NCBI RefSeq assembly: GCF_014851395.1
Contig: NW_024040485.1
Coordinates: 16,653,087-16,717,086, forward strand
Length of the DNA stretch: 64,000 nucleotides
Source: Micropterus salmoides
Taxonomy: Eukaryota > Chordata > Actinopteri > Centrarchiformes > Centrarchidae
Direction of reading: 5' to 3'
The notes below the pieces were generated by a model, which worked only from the letters and a program-made list of their open reading frames with translations, had not been told where the DNA came from and made no database searches. Numbering within the stretch: position 1 is the first letter of the stretch; each line of letters begins with the position of its first letter. Below are positions 11,971-25,299 of this stretch, one piece after another. The position numbers and the translations under genes are program-made.

Positions 11971-12104
11971 ACCAATCGCATTAACGCATTCGTAAACGTT
12001 ACCATAGCAATGCCCTGATTGTAACGGCAGCTCCTTGAATGAACCAATCGCAGGAGTTCTCTCTGGCATTTAAACCGTGTGGCGTCATCGTCACGAAATT
12101 CAAA
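11971..12104 (+). promoter_or_regulatory. cdc20: cdc20 promoter with two CCAAT boxes and CHR-like sites
   Basis: CCAAT boxes at 11972-11976 and 12044-12048 (both followed by CGCA or CGCAGG) precede ATTTAAA at 12068-12074 and TTCAAA at 12099-12104, the latter being TTTGAA on the other strand, the classical CHR core. NF-Y-bound CCAAT boxes upstream of a CHR are the standard arrangement in late cell-cycle genes including CDC20. Sites are visible; binding is inferred. Confidence 0.55.
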
Positions 12105-12167
12105 ATTAGGAAAACGACGACAGGGAAGCCAGTGGTGCTACAGCGTATGCCACGTTTTCTGGCAGAG
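12105..12167 (+). other. cdc20: cdc20 5' untranslated exon (3' boundary supported)
   Basis: The sequence ends in GGCAGAG followed by donor GTAAAC at 12168. The next exon begins after TTACAG at 12599, 22 bp before the ATG. The 5' end is not determined. The intron 12168-12598 contains repeated TTAACG-type words and a T run but no gene. Confidence 0.5.
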
Positions 12168-12620
12168 GTAAACTCATTTTTGTTTATTTCGTGCCACTTT
12201 TTGATTCACGCAACGATAATTAAACCTTTAACGTGGCTAATGCTACTGACGCAACGTTAACTTGTACTCGTTTAACGTTACTTTAAGTTAATGCTAACGT
12301 GTTTTCGCTCACTTCAGGCTAACGTTAGGTTAACGGCACTCGTACTTATGCCTAGTAGTTAACTACAACGTAAGGTTAGCTAACTTGAAACGAATGTTAT
12401 TTATCTTTTTTTTTTTAAAAAGAGACTTAGTTTTGTGGCTCCCCACCAGCCGTTAAGTTAACATTGAGATCCTAGCGTGAGCATGGATCGCCTAATGTTA
12501 ACAGTTAGCTAACAGACCTAACGTTAATATTAGCCAGTTGATACTATTACACATTAGATGGACACTTATTTTGTGTTTGCCCTGATTTAACGTTACAGGT
12601 CGTGTAAAAACTTGGATAAA

Positions 12621-15162
12621 ATGGCTCAGTTCGGGTTTGAAAACGATATCCACAGTGTCTTGAAGCTGGACATGCCCATCACAAACGCTCCCATGGCGAG
12701 GTGGCAAAGAAAGGCCAGCTCCTCAAACACGTCCGCCTTGAGCGGTTTGTCGCCCGGCAAATCTACCAATGTGTCGCTGAGTTCCTCAAAAACACCGAGC
12801 AAAACGCCAGGTACAACTCTATGCCTAGTGTATTAATGCAGCTTTAGACTAGACAAAGATCTGTGGCTGTATTTCTAGAAATTATAACATTATGTGTTTT
12901 TGTATCCTAGGCAAAAATAAAAAACAAACTCCCTCTAAGATGGGTGGCGACCGCTTTATTCCTATCAGAAACAGCAAACAAATGGATGTGGCAAGTTTCC
13001 TGCTCACAAAGGAGAATGAGCCTGTAGACACAAACAATACAGGACCATCGGTATGTTTGATATATTCCCCCATGATATGATCCTTTTGTAAGGATTTTTT
13101 ATTGATTTTAGGCTATTTCTTTTAAAAGGAATATCAGAAAGCCTGGTCTGTATCACTAAATGGATACAACATTGAAGATGCAAAGATCCTGCACCTTGGA
13201 GGGAAGCCACTAAATGCTCCAGAAGGTAAGGATATTTGCATGCAACATGGTGCTCAGCAAGAATATTCATTAATATAGAAAATGAGGATTTGTATATCTG
13301 TAATTTACAGGCTATCAAAACAACTTGAAAGTCCTCTACAGTCAGGTTACAACTCCTGCCTCTGTCAAAAAGGCCAGATACATATCTTCAACTCCTGACA
13401 GAATCTTGGATGCTCCTGAGCTTCGAAATGATTTCTGTAAGTTTGGCACTTCAGAGGTTTTTCCTAATAACATTCATGCATGTTAGGAATTCTGTGGAAA
13501 TGTATGCGTAACTGATCACATTTTTAGATTCAGTGATCCATGTATTGTAGTGATTTACTAATAAGATCACTATTCTTTCTAAAACTCTTATACTTTTTTT
13601 TTAATAAAGTTTATGCAAAAGGGCACTCTGTACACCAAGCATTCATTTGGTCTCCATTTCCAGATTTGAACCTGCTTGACTGGAGCAGTCGAAATGTTCT
13701 CGCTGTGGCGCTTCATAACAGTGTTTACCTGTGGGATGCCAGTCAAGGAGACATCATTCTTCTCATGAAGTTGGAGCGCGAGGAGGACTACATCTGCTCA
13801 CTGTCCTGGACCAAAGAGGGAAGCTACCTAGCTATCGGCACCAGTGACTGCAAAGTTCAGGTCAGTCTGCTGATCAATGCACCACCTTAATTCATAAGGA
13901 CACATGGCACTAAAATAATTGTACTTGTTTTCTTAGTTGTGGGATGTTGAAAACCAGAAGCGTTTACGCAGCATGGCCAGCCATACAGCTAGGGTTGGTA
14001 GCCTGAGCTGGAATGACCACGTTCTTTCAAGGTACGGTTGTTCATCTGTTAGACACTTCCCCGTGTAAGTGTGTGTTGGACTAAAGTGTAACTTTTCTCC
14101 TAGTGGGTCAAGATCAGGACACATCCACCATCATGATGTGAGGGTGGCAGACCATCACATCTTCACGCTCACTGGTCACTCACAGGAGGTGTGTGGGCTC
14201 CAGTGGTCTCCTGATGGGCGGTACCTGGCCAGTGGAGGCAATGACAACTTGGTGTGTGTATGGCCCCGTGTGCAAGAAGGCAGCCCCAGCCAGTCGGTCC
14301 GTTGCTGGAGTGAACATCAAGGAGCTGTCAAGGTGAATAGCTTCATACTTAAACTAGCTAAAGGAATTGAGCAACTTGCCAAAAATCTGAGACAACCTGA
14401 TGGTTAAACGTTTAACATTTTTAAACCCACTAGGATAAAGTGTAAATACTTGTCATTAATCTTTTCCATAGACAGTGTAAAGTTTGAAACTGTTATTCCA
14501 GGCTTTAGCTTGGTGTCCATGGCAGCCAAATATCCTCGCATCTGGAGGTGGTACAAGTGACCGTCACATCCGCATCTGGAATGTAAATAGCGGCTCCTGC
14601 ATCAGTTCACTTGACACTCAGTCCCAGGTAACCACACACTTCTAGGCCAGTTTTTGTTTCAGTTGTTCTCAGTCAAATGTAGTATAATTTTAACTTGGTG
14701 GCAACAACAAGCATCTCTCCTCAAAATCGCATTAACTTTTTCAGATCTCGTCACTGGTGTTTGCACCTAATTACAAGGAGCTGGTCTCTGCCCATGGCTA
14801 TGCACACAACAACGTTACTATCTGGAAGTACCCCTCTCTCACCAGGGTTGCAGAGCTCGCTGGTGAGGAACTTATTTTTACTTGTTCACACACAATTTAC
14901 TTTAAAGTGACATGCAGTGAACTGAAAACCCTGCACCTCAGGCTTTGCTGGTCTAAATGTATGATGGGGTTTCTTAATTGTAGGCCACGAGGACCGAGTT
15001 CTCAGTTTGACTCTCAGCCCAGACTGCTCTACAGTTGCAACTGTTGCTGCAGATGAAACTATTCGTCTGTGGAAAAGCTTCGAAGTGGATCCTGTTAAGA
15101 AGAAGGCCAAAGAGAGGCTGGGCAAATCAACTAGCGGTGTCATTCATCAGTCAATCAGATGA
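12621..15162 (+). CDS. cdc20: Cell division cycle protein 20 (APC/C co-activator)
   Basis: WD40 co-activator of the anaphase-promoting complex; it recruits mitotic substrates such as securin and cyclin B and is the target of the spindle checkpoint. Exons: 12621-12810, 12911-13050, 13129-13225, 13311-13436, 13664-13860, 13937-14031, 14104-14332, 14502-14627, 14745-14862 and 14984-15162. They total 1497 nt in one frame, 498 residues (human 499). Visible motifs are the C-box DRFIPIR (77-83), a KEN box (97-99), RYISSTPDRILDAPE before the propeller, WD repeats with SGSRSGHIHHHDVR and ASGGNDNLV, and the terminal Ile-Arg tail (HQSIR) that docks on the APC/C. The in-frame TTG at 12612 is ignored because the family starts MAQF at 12621. 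It faces elovl1 tail-to-tail. Confidence 0.97.
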
Positions 15163-15218
15163 TTTGCTTTTGAAGTTTTTTTTTTTTTCTGAATAATGTG
15201 CTGTTTTATTTAATCCCC

Positions 15219-15224
15219 AATAAA
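15219..15224 (+). terminator. cdc20: cdc20 polyadenylation signal
   Basis: AATAAA lies 57 bp after the cdc20 stop codon and is followed by a T/G-rich stretch. Confidence 0.65.
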
Positions 15225-17480
15225 GATTTCTACCCAATGTGTGCCATAATTGGCGACTTTCTACTTATCAATTGTTTATACATGCCTGTTTAATGTGGGA
15301 AAAGTGAGTTTTTGCCTTAAGCAGTAATGTATTTGACCTTCACTTGGCTTTTATTGTATACCATAGACTGGCTTCTCTCACTTAATTGGCTTGTATTACT
15401 CTTATCATGTTTAACTCTACCAGTGACGTACAGTATCCTGACCCCTGTAATTATCCTGCAAATGTGTTCTTTCCCAAAGAAACTGATATGTTAGCTCTGT
15501 CATTAGGCTAACAGTGTGTGTTTTTTTTTTTTTTTTTTTTAAAAGGCTTAAACTGCTGCTATGTAGGTCAATGTCACATGAAAATTTAAACCCCTGTTGC
15601 AATGTCTTCAGACTACAGGAACCTATACTGCCATTGTCACTATTTACCTGCTGCAGGTGTAGTTTAATTGAAGCAATTTAAAAATCATGAACCTAATGGA
15701 CTTCAAAATTCAATTTTACCTCTTTGGTTTTTATATATTTTTTAAGGCAATGGTATAATCCAGTGTCTAACTTGGTGATGTGTCACCACATCAATTCACT
15801 TTTTTTTTTTTTTTTTTTTTTTTGGGTTACTGATATCTGAGAAACAAGCTGAGGTCCTGCAAGGAGTGTACCAGTAATGTGTAACAATCCTATATTGTCA
15901 AACTATCCACTGCAGGGTTTAGTGTAACTGAGGGATTTGTAATGGTAAAATACTGAAACACCTGTTTTCAGTGATGAGATGGTTTTAGTTGTTTAATGCA
16001 CCATCAATTTTGCATGGTGCCATCAGGAATGCTGTTAAAGGTGACCACCTTGAGAAGTGTGCAGATATATACATATATATCTGTAATTTATGCTGACAGT
16101 TTGCAGATGGAGCGAGATTCAGTCTAGTGCAGGTTTTACCTCTCACTTGACCAGCTGATTTCCTTGATACATCAAACCACAGGATGAATTTAGCAATTAA
16201 ATGATTTGCTGTTTTATCTCCATAAAATGTTGGAAACCTCTACTTAATATGGATGACACCACTGCATTGCTGGCAGTAAGGAGGAAGAACTAGCTCATTT
16301 GTTTTTCTTTATCTAAAGGTGCATGTGTGTGCACAATTTTATCACTTTTTTTCATTGGGCCTCTATTAGAATCTTTAGACCCCTGTGGTGTAGAAAATTA
16401 TGAAAAGATCAATATTTTTCCTTAACATTTTTTGGGTGAAAGGACAAAATATACACACACACACAATATATACTTTATTTCTGTGTAAGTCAGAAACAGG
16501 TTAAACTATTGAACATTGAGTGTTAACATGTAAACAGCTCCTGGACATACCTGAACATCTGTTCTCATTGATTTTTCTTGGCAAATATCAGATCCCATTT
16601 TAAAAAGGCTAGCAGTGCTTCAAAACTAGATCATCCTTCCACTGTCATCAGTGCACAAGTGTAATCAACAAGACAGTAAAAACACTGGTAGGTTTATCAA
16701 TCAATATATATACATTCTGATATTCAGAAACAGCCATCTACAGCGTACCTTTATTTCACTCTAGTGTAATAGAAAAAACTCCTACCTCCATGTACTGTGC
16801 GCTGAGATAAGAGACTACACAATGTTGCAAAACTCAGAATGGATTAATATGGATGAACACAGCAGTGTATGTCACTAATTGTGCAAAATGCATCAATACT
16901 GTAATATACAGTAACATTTCTTAGTCACAATTCTTAAATAGAAAAATTGAGGTATGTTTCTTACAAAGTGTACACCATAACTGCTTTCCAAATGACACAG
17001 ACCTTTATCTAAAATGTGTTTTATTTCAAAAGATAAATAAAAACAGAAAATAACCCTAAATATTCAACATTTACAATGAACTTTGTTTTAGTTGCAGTTA
17101 TTTACATGTGCTAGCCTTCAGTGGAAACTGTGCGATACTCCCAAGCAACAAGGGTCATGCCAGCTGAACAGTAGGTAGTGTCAGTCATGCCTGAATACTA
17201 TCAGTGAGAAAATGAGCACCAATCTTCATACAGTGTTCATCAGTTAATAGTTTTCATAAAACAACTAACAAACACAGTGTGGCAAGTAGAGATCACCGGC
17301 AAAACACTATGCCATTCATATCCCAACAAGTGTGCACAAGAAAAACAAGGCTTATATAGAGGCTATGGAGTTTAGAAGTAGCATATTGAAATATGTGCCG
17401 TTCCAATATGCTTCTAGATATGAATGAACGACATATTCAAGGTAGCGCTATAGAGCCTCCTCAGTTTCAGAGTCACAAAG
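15225..17480. other. Tail-to-tail interval between cdc20 and elovl1
   Basis: Contains T runs at 15520-15540 and 15800-15823, an AT microsatellite near 16065-16080 and ACACACAC near 16455. TTTATT at 17020-17025 is an AATAAA on the minus strand and a possible elovl1 polyadenylation signal; further ones occur near 16470. Much of 16.4-17.48 kb may be elovl1 3' UTR. No gene is seen. Confidence 0.5.
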
Positions 17481-19457
17481 TCAGATTTCCTTTACTTTGC
17501 CCAGGAGGATTTTGCCGTTGGTGTGGCGGTGCGCACTCCCATTCTCCAGGTGTTTCCCATTGGACACCACAGCGATGGGCTCACTGGCTGAGCCGTTCTG
17601 TTTTGGCTTGTCCTCTGTGGTAGGGAGCCGCTTGCCCTTTATGTAGGCCTGAATCCAGAAGTTGGAGAAGAGGAGGAAGAAGAAGACGCCATACATCCAA
17701 ATGAGGTGGATCCAAAGGGGAACCTGATAGTCACACTTTTCCATGAAGTAGTACTGGCTGATGTGAATGGAGACCAGGACAAACTGTGTCTGTAAAACAA
17801 CAGGAAAAGCACAGGTTGTTATTAACAATAAAATTCTAACCCAGAACCACAAAATCCAATACGCCCAAAAATAAAAATTATTAGATATCTATCAATCTAT
17901 CGAGACAGAGATAAAAGGGACATACAAGCTGGATGGCAGTCATGTACTTCTTCCACCACAGGTATTTCTGGAAGCGAGGTCCTGCAGCAGATAGTCCATA
18001 GTAGAAGTACATGATAACGTGGACAGTTGAATTCACCAGGGCATGGAAGGAGCCCATTCCTCCAACTTGAGGGGAATAAAAAAACCCCACATGAAATGAC
18101 ATACAACTGTAAGTACAATTTACCCCCAATGTATTGTTCTGGCCTTGTCTTTTAATTTCTCTGGATGCAAAGTAGTACAATGACTGGCAAGAGCACTCTG
18201 TAATCGGAGGTTATTTTAGGCTATGTCCCGGGCAAAAATGCTTATTTATGCACAGTGTGTGTATGTTATGTATGGAGTGCCTTACATAAATAATATGGTG
18301 AGTAAACTTTACCTGGAGTCAAGGTGACGCCCCACCACCACGTCCAGGGCATGAAGGAGTGATGGAATACATGGAGAAACGTGATCTGGTTTTGTTTCTT
18401 CCTCAGCACAAAGAATACCTCAAATAAAAAAGAAGACCAGGCTAAAGTTAATATGTATAAAAGATAGGTCGCAAAAAGGTCGGACAGTTAACTAGAAAGG
18501 GAAAAAGAAATTGAATAAAAAGATGAAAACATCCTTACTGTGTCAATGAGTTCGATGAATTTTGAGAAATAAAACAACCAAGCCACTCGAACCATCTGTG
18601 GGGAGGCGAAGAAGAAAAATGCTGTAATGTCAAATATGTAACTGCAGATACTAATCTTTATTTCTCAAGCTGTCAGAGCAGCCCAGACATAAAAGTCAGC
18701 ATACGTTTTTCCTTTAGGACGCAGTAGGGTTGAATAAAGTGATTTAGACATTGAGGGCTCCTCAGCTCTTAGGCAAATGAAGAACACTTTGGCTTACCCG
18801 AAAGGCCTGCGGGCTCTCTGAGGTGTCAATAAGATCACATCTCCACGTATAGGTGGTGCCCCATCCAGACATCAAGAACTAGACGTCAGCAAGACATCAG
18901 CAGCCGTTATCAACATTCCACAAGCATCTTTGGTTTATCGCAAAATATGCATCATAGACAGCAAACAGCTTCACTTGTCAGTCGTCATGTTTACCTCATA
19001 TACTATGTAGGCGTTCAGTAAAACCATGCTGAGGTTGTAGACAATCATGGCTGTGTTGAGACGGAAGGGCTTGCGGTTTGCCATAAGGCGAGGTCCAATG
19101 TACACTGAGAGGACGATATAGGCCAACAGGATGGTGGTCATCTGAATGGGGCCCTGCATCAGTGGGTAGTCTCTGATTCGGGGATCTGGCAAGCGGGTGG
19201 GAGAAAAAAACAAAACACACTCTTCATTGTCTCAGTGGGTCACACACAAATATCTGGGAGGGTCAGTGGTAAATGCAGTTTATGCAAAGTTTTGGGCAGA
19301 AGCAAAAATGCCCTTTTTTAGTATGCCATCTGGCCACAAGGTATTGATTCAAATATCAACAAGGCTGAGGTGTAAAGCTATAACAGAGACACTTACCAGT
19401 TCTCGAATGTAGATAACTGTAGAGTTTTAACATGTTTGATACAGCTTCCCGCAGCAT
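17481..19457 (-). CDS. elovl1: Elongation of very long chain fatty acids protein 1
   Basis: ER multipass condensing enzyme that starts each elongation cycle of saturated and monounsaturated very-long-chain acyl-CoAs. Coding exons on the minus strand: 19397-19457 (ATG at 19457 in a GTCACC context), 18995-19185, 18798-18878, 18539-18595, 18313-18418, 17926-18065 and 17481-17789. They total 945 nt, 314 residues, with no frame break. The family signature box HxxHH is HVFHH at 146-150, followed by SFMPWTWWWG. MYFYYGLSAAGPRFQKYLWW and YIKGKRLP near the C-terminus are ELOVL1/7-like. The C-terminus KVKEI fits a K-x-K-x-x ER-retrieval signal. Assignment to ELOVL1 rather than ELOVL7 rests on similarity and on the neighbour cdc20, also next to ELOVL1 in human. 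Which teleost paralogue this is cannot be told here. Confidence 0.93.
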
Positions 19458-20275
19458 GGTGACTGCTAGCTTCTTGTCCTATTAAACCCCTGGGAGAAAA
19501 AAATAAAATAAAAGACAAAAGAGTCAAACACCAGGCGACGAAGCCAAGCTGAAAGTGAGGCTGGTTGGGCAGGTGAGCGACAAAGTGACACGTCCACCTG
19601 CTTTCCCCACTGACTGAATAAACAGGAGACAGCTGCATAGCCTCATCAAACACCCCTCAGTGCCCTTATGTACAACCTTTGGGGAAAAAAAATACACAGA
19701 GAAATCTGTTTCAGGAGCTCCTTTGACTGCCTTAAAAACTGTAGCATGGAAAATCCTCACTGTTTTAACTGTGTGCTTCTTTCAAAAGCAAAAGCTTTAT
19801 TTTATTCAGAAAGTCAAAAAGAAAATTGACACAGCACCACAAAACAGAAATGAATGAATGTTTCATCAAGGATTGTGAAACGTCTGAGTTCTGCTGTCAG
19901 CCTGAACACAATGAAATACTCTCTTGCTGACTAACAGAGCAAGTAAAACAGGTGAGGCAGAGAACCTGGCCTTCATGGCCAGCCTAACCAATCAACTCAA
20001 CTATCAAGATATGAGCTGATTAGGGGTTTCCAGGGAGTAAATCTACAGAACAAAAAAGGAACTCTCTTTTAAAGCAGAAGAATTAATGTTTTGTGTTCTA
20101 GTCCAGAACATTTTTATTTTACTATTAAACAGAAAATGTATGTGGAAAAAAGGCACTCTAACCACAATGAACCAAGAAGACTTTCTTTTCACAGGAGCAG
20201 CACAGATACAAATGTATAATCTCAGACACCTGAAACCACTGAAATACTTAGTGTGTTAGAAACGACATGACTCAC

Positions 20276-20600
20276 CCGCTGAGCACAAGTCCTCAGCACT
20301 CACTCCTGTTAGAGAGGAAGGCAGCTGCACAGCCAGGGCAGGCAGCACTCAGACCGGAGGATCCAACAGATCAGCAACACCAGTGAGTGATCAGGTGGAA
20401 ACCAGATATATACAAAGCTATTCCGTGGATGGCCTCCAGCTGTATCCTCAAACGTCTATGATTCTTTCTTTTACAAAAAATCCAACAAGAGGCTGAACGT
20501 CTTAGAAGTAACAAATGCGGAAAGACTGAGAAAGAAAGCAAGAGAGAGATGAATATATGTGAGAGGCCAGCTATGATAAGTATAGCACCAAGCTCATTCA
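20276..20600 (-). other. elovl1: Possible elovl1 5' untranslated exon
   Basis: On the minus strand the sequence ending at 20276 is followed by a strong donor GTGAGT, about 800 bp upstream of the elovl1 ATG. The first coding exon needs an upstream leader because its ATG sits near an acceptor-like region (CTCCCAGGGG...). The 5' end is a guess. The open frame 20371-20601 over it looks fortuitous. Confidence 0.3.
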
Positions 20601-23600
20601 ATTCAATTTAAACCCCAGGGCACTACTACAGACCTTGCTGGTTTCAGGACCACACCCTGTTTCAATGCTAAGCTCCACCTTCCTATCCTCACTTAGCCTG
20701 TTTGTGATTGGACTATCTTATCAATGGTGGTGAAGGGGATGGGGGTCACAGAGTTCCACTGTTGGGTAACAAAAAACAATTAATGAGCAAATGAGGACAA
20801 AAAACTCAAAACTAACCTTATGTGAAAGATGGAACCAATGTGAAACAATTAAAAAGGACCGGTTTAAAAACAAAGATAATTTCACTTTAAAAAAATGTTC
20901 CTCAAGCATGTTTTAGGTCAAAGGTGACATCAGATTTCATATATTCATGAACCTAACGTCACATCTTGCGTTGCCCATCCCTTCCTGTGTTATAGCAAAG
21001 AGGCTGGGCTCCTGTCTAACCCTTGCTGCTATGACGAGCCCTCCTGTGGCTCTGGTTTTACCTGTTCCCCAAGCACCGGTGATGATGGCATGAGGCCTGG
21101 ACGAAGATTGAAATGTACTTCACACACGTATGTTATGCTGAAAGGTGGGCTGGAATGAAAGGAATCCGTGTACGAGAGAGCGAGAGTGAGGGATGGAGGG
21201 AGGAATCATCGCCGTCTGTTTACATATTGTTTGACAGTTTAGCACATGGTGGCTCTTCAATGAAGCGCAGGCATGACAACATCATTCAAGGTGTGATGAG
21301 TGCACACATCCTCAATGCAATCATGACATGGTGAATTTTCATTGAAAAAGATCAAGAAGGGGTGAAGGGGCAGAGATTTATGTACTCAAAATATTGCAAC
21401 TTTTTACATTTAACCTTGCTGAAATAAATCCCTGCTTTAGAGAGTAAATTCTGAGGCATCTGTGTCGGCAAGTCCCTCCAGAGTTACTCAGCCTGCCTGA
21501 GAGAGAGACAGAGAGAGAGAGCACATTGCTCACAGCCTCAGGGCTTCTCAGTGACTATTGTCCCTAGCAAAATCGTAATCAAAAGATGCTCTCAAAACTT
21601 TGCTTCAGGATGTTTCCCTCTGAAATGAGTAAGCTAAACTTTATCAGAGGAGCTGAAGTGTACATTTGTGGTGAGATTTCTGACTGATCACAAGTGTTTT
21701 CAGTTGCGTTTTTTTTGATCGCCTCTGATGAAGAGAGCTCGTCTCATCCATAGGGCCTACAGTCCCAGACAGGCTCTGTGTCTGTCAGATGGTCTGAAGG
21801 GGATAACCACATCAGCAGAGCAATAACACAGGGTAATGCACAGCAGAGGGGAAGGTAGATTTTGTTAAAATATTATGACTTCATTCTCATTATATTGCAA
21901 TTTTATTCTGGTAATATTATGACTTTTGCCTAAAAATATTATTCAGCAAAGAGTCAGAGAACACAGAATGTGGGAGAGATTCTGAATGTGCATAAAGTTT
22001 TGAACAAGAGCAGATTCCTTCTGAAACACAGGAGCTATTAAAGTCCAGGAGTTTATAACTGAATTAAAATGAACTGATTTATCATTGAGGTGAAAAGGTG
22101 CCACATGCACATTTAAAGACTTTCCTTCAATCATTCCTGCATGTGTGTTGACTCAGCAGGGATGAAATTAAATGAGAAAAGCTGATCTACAGGAGAAACA
22201 TATCTGACAGCAACACAGAATGCTTGAGAGCCTTACTGCATTATATTACACTATTTTATATTCTGAATTGTCACCAGGATCACCTGAATTTTGTGTTTCC
22301 TTTTATATAAATAAAGACATTTCCTCAATAAATTAGTGCAGAACAATTCACCAAAATGCAGGAAATGAAGTGTTTCAAGCCCAATCTTTTGAGAAATGTA
22401 TTATGTATTGATACATTATTCATAATTAAAATGTAGCTCAATGTTTTATAGGTAAAGTCAGTTTAAGGTTTAGTTTCACAAATGGCATAACAAGTTAGCA
22501 ACAGAAAATGAGACGGTTGACAGAGGTTGGTATTTTGTGGGTCGTTGCAAGTATATGTCATTTACTGTTGCTTTATAGACCTACTTTAGTAGGGGTGGGG
22601 GTGAAAACATGAAAGATAGGCTAGGGTTAGGCTAAGCCCCCAATGTTTCAAGAGCCTGGAAACACACCTGTTATGAGGGAAAAGAAAACAACAGTAATTG
22701 CATTTTGGGCTTGTATGTCATGCAATTTAGACTTTTATATACTGCATGTTTCAGAGAAGGCCTCAAACATGACCAGTGGCTACTAAGTGGCCACTTGAAG
22801 GTGTGCCTCTCAGTCTCTCTCTCTTGCATTATGTCACCAAAATCTTTAATAGAGGAGAAACTGAGTGTGTTAACATATTTAACAGTTAAGTTTCACTCAT
22901 TGACCCGTAAAGAGCGGGTGTAGCTGTTTTTGAAAAGGTTAAGCTTCTTGTCAAGCTACCAGTGTCATCAAATGCAGTCAGGGATCTGTTAGGCCATCCA
23001 TAACTGGTTGGCAGTATGAAAAAGCGTTGATGTACTAAATGTTATCCAACCCTACCAAATATTGTCTCTATTTATCCACTAAAAACGTGTAGAAAAGAAC
23101 AAAGCTTCAGTAAACCATGTCAGTTTTGTCAAAAATGTTTTGCCAAGACTGAATGTGAGAGTTGGTGTCATTCTCTGTAACCACACGGTCAGCTGTTTCT
23201 CATAGCTGCCATATTACTACACACGACAACACACTCCCTGTTCTTCTTGGTCTTGTGACAATTTAACATTGAAGTCCATGTTTTGCCCTAATTGATCACA
23301 TAGAAACTAACAAACAACATAACATTGTCGTGGACCATAGTTCTCTGCCCAGCAGCATAACCAGCAAATAGACAGCGGCCTCGAGACATACCGGTCGCCC
23401 TCAATTAGGCAATTGTGAAGAATTAGATGGGATGGATGCCTCTGGATGTAAAATGCCTCAATGAACAGGAATGTGGATGTACATTCTTCAGGGCAGTAGT
23501 TTATGAAATAGTAAATGAAGTAAGTTAAGAGTGCCAAACACAAGAGTCACACAGCTCATACATTAATTTTCCAGTGACAGTGGCATTTGTGAAATTTTTT

Positions 23601-25200
23601 AAATCTCGATCTCTCTTCGTGTCATTTGTCACCAGACTAAATTAGACTCCATGAGCTCAGAATTGTGTTTCATAACATAGTATTATAGTTTTAACTGTAT
23701 CTGACTGAAAAACATGTAAAACAACAGCCTATATCCCTGACTAAAGTTTTTCACTTTGGATCTGGCGACCTTATTAATAGATGGACCATCCCAAACTCTT
23801 ATTTTATTGACATTAACAATGCTATTTTCAGTAAAAGCCACAATGATTCACCTGAGTTTCGACACAGATTAATAATAATAATAATAATACATTTTGAACT
23901 TACATATTACATATTAATTACAGTATGTAGGCTGAACATATGGCCAAGAACAAGGATTTCATCCTCTAATTTAGACACTGCTGCAATTAGACTAAAAGTA
24001 TAAAGGAAAAAGTTTCTCTCTTATTAACATATACATACATACTTACATAACAGCCTTAAAACCTACGATTACTTTATTCCTCTGTTTTTCATAATCTGTA
24101 TGAATCTGATCAGGATTATTGACAAGGATCAGACTATATTAAAATAAAGCTATTATCAACACTACTTGCAAACGTTATTGTGTTGTTATTTATTTATTTG
24201 TTGCTATGGGGCTCAAATTGTCCCAGGGGACAAACCACTGACACAAGACATGACCACATCAACTCAGAAATGTAAATATCACCCTCTCATTTTATTTTTG
24301 CTTGAACCCCTATGGATGTTGATCTCTGTAGAGAGTGAGTAACAGCGACACCCAGCGGCCAAACAGTTAACTATAACATTTAGCCTAAGATGTAGCTGAG
24401 ACAAAGAAATTAATATTAAAAGTAAACACATTTCCTCCAATAAACAACCACAATGCCTGCAACCAGTTTGTTTCTGCTTGTTGTATTTGGACAAACGCTA
24501 ATAGTGTGACAGTTTGAAAGATGAAAATGTGAAATAGATTTTTGCTTGTTATAATCAAATGCCAGGTAACACAAATTAACTTATAAATTAATTTGTTACT
24601 TGGAATGAGTCCTTAAACAGGGACTGGTCTCTCTCCTCTGACACTTTTTAAATAAGAAAATTAAATGTTTTAAATGTTTTAAATAAGATCTATAGCGCGT
24701 GGATGTAACTATGTATTTTCATATAATAAAAAAAACAACAATACAAAAACTACAAAGAAAACATAAAGCCTAATAAACTCAGTCTCGATGCTGATAGTAA
24801 CACTATGGTGGTACACCTATATTTACCTGCGGAACGGGATTAAAGGGCAACACTTTTGCCCTCGGCGAGGAACACTTACATAAACTCTTGCAGGAGATCC
24901 GCTGTTGACTGACACACCCGTTCACCTGTAGCCTACATCCGTGCTAGGGAACTCCATTTTAATTACTCTCATGTGAGATTGTATCAGTATGAAATGTTTT
25001 AAACCTGACTCGACTCCTATAAAAGTATGGAAAGCGTGTGTCTTTTACGCACAGGAATGGACACACTCTAAGAAAACTAGTTAATTTAAGTAGCCTAACC
25101 CGGTCAGATTTGTGAATGAAAATGTAGATGCAGTTGATTTGTCTCCCTCTGTCCGCCGTAGTCAGGGTTGACATGTTTAGTGGCTGGGAGGCAGGCGTCA
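20601..25200. other. Long intergenic region, no gene recognised
   Basis: AT-rich DNA between elovl1 and bok. It contains GAGA-rich text near 21500-21520, an ATA microsatellite at about 23872-23888 and TTATTTATTTATT near 24185. No exon with family similarity or consistent splice sites was found on either strand. Regulatory elements may be present but I cannot support any. Confidence 0.5.
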
Positions 25201-25203
25201 AAC

Positions 25204-25229
25204 TCTCCTCCTCCTCCTCCTCCTCCTCC
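25204..25229. repeat. (CTC)n microsatellite
   Basis: Perfect run of CTC/CCT units in the GC-rich region upstream of bok. Confidence 0.8.
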
Positions 25230-25299
25230 GGGCATTCACTGACTGTAAAACCAAGGCGTGCATTGAGCGCCAATGGGAATGTGGAACAACAGGTAGGCG

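Noticed and set aside
15520..15823. T runs as possible ends of processed pseudogenes
   Set aside because: No coding-like sequence adjoins either run; they are simple homopolymer tracts.
20371..20601. Hydrophobic 76-codon minus-strand open frame
   Set aside because: Overlaps the putative elovl1 leader exon; no family similarity recognised.
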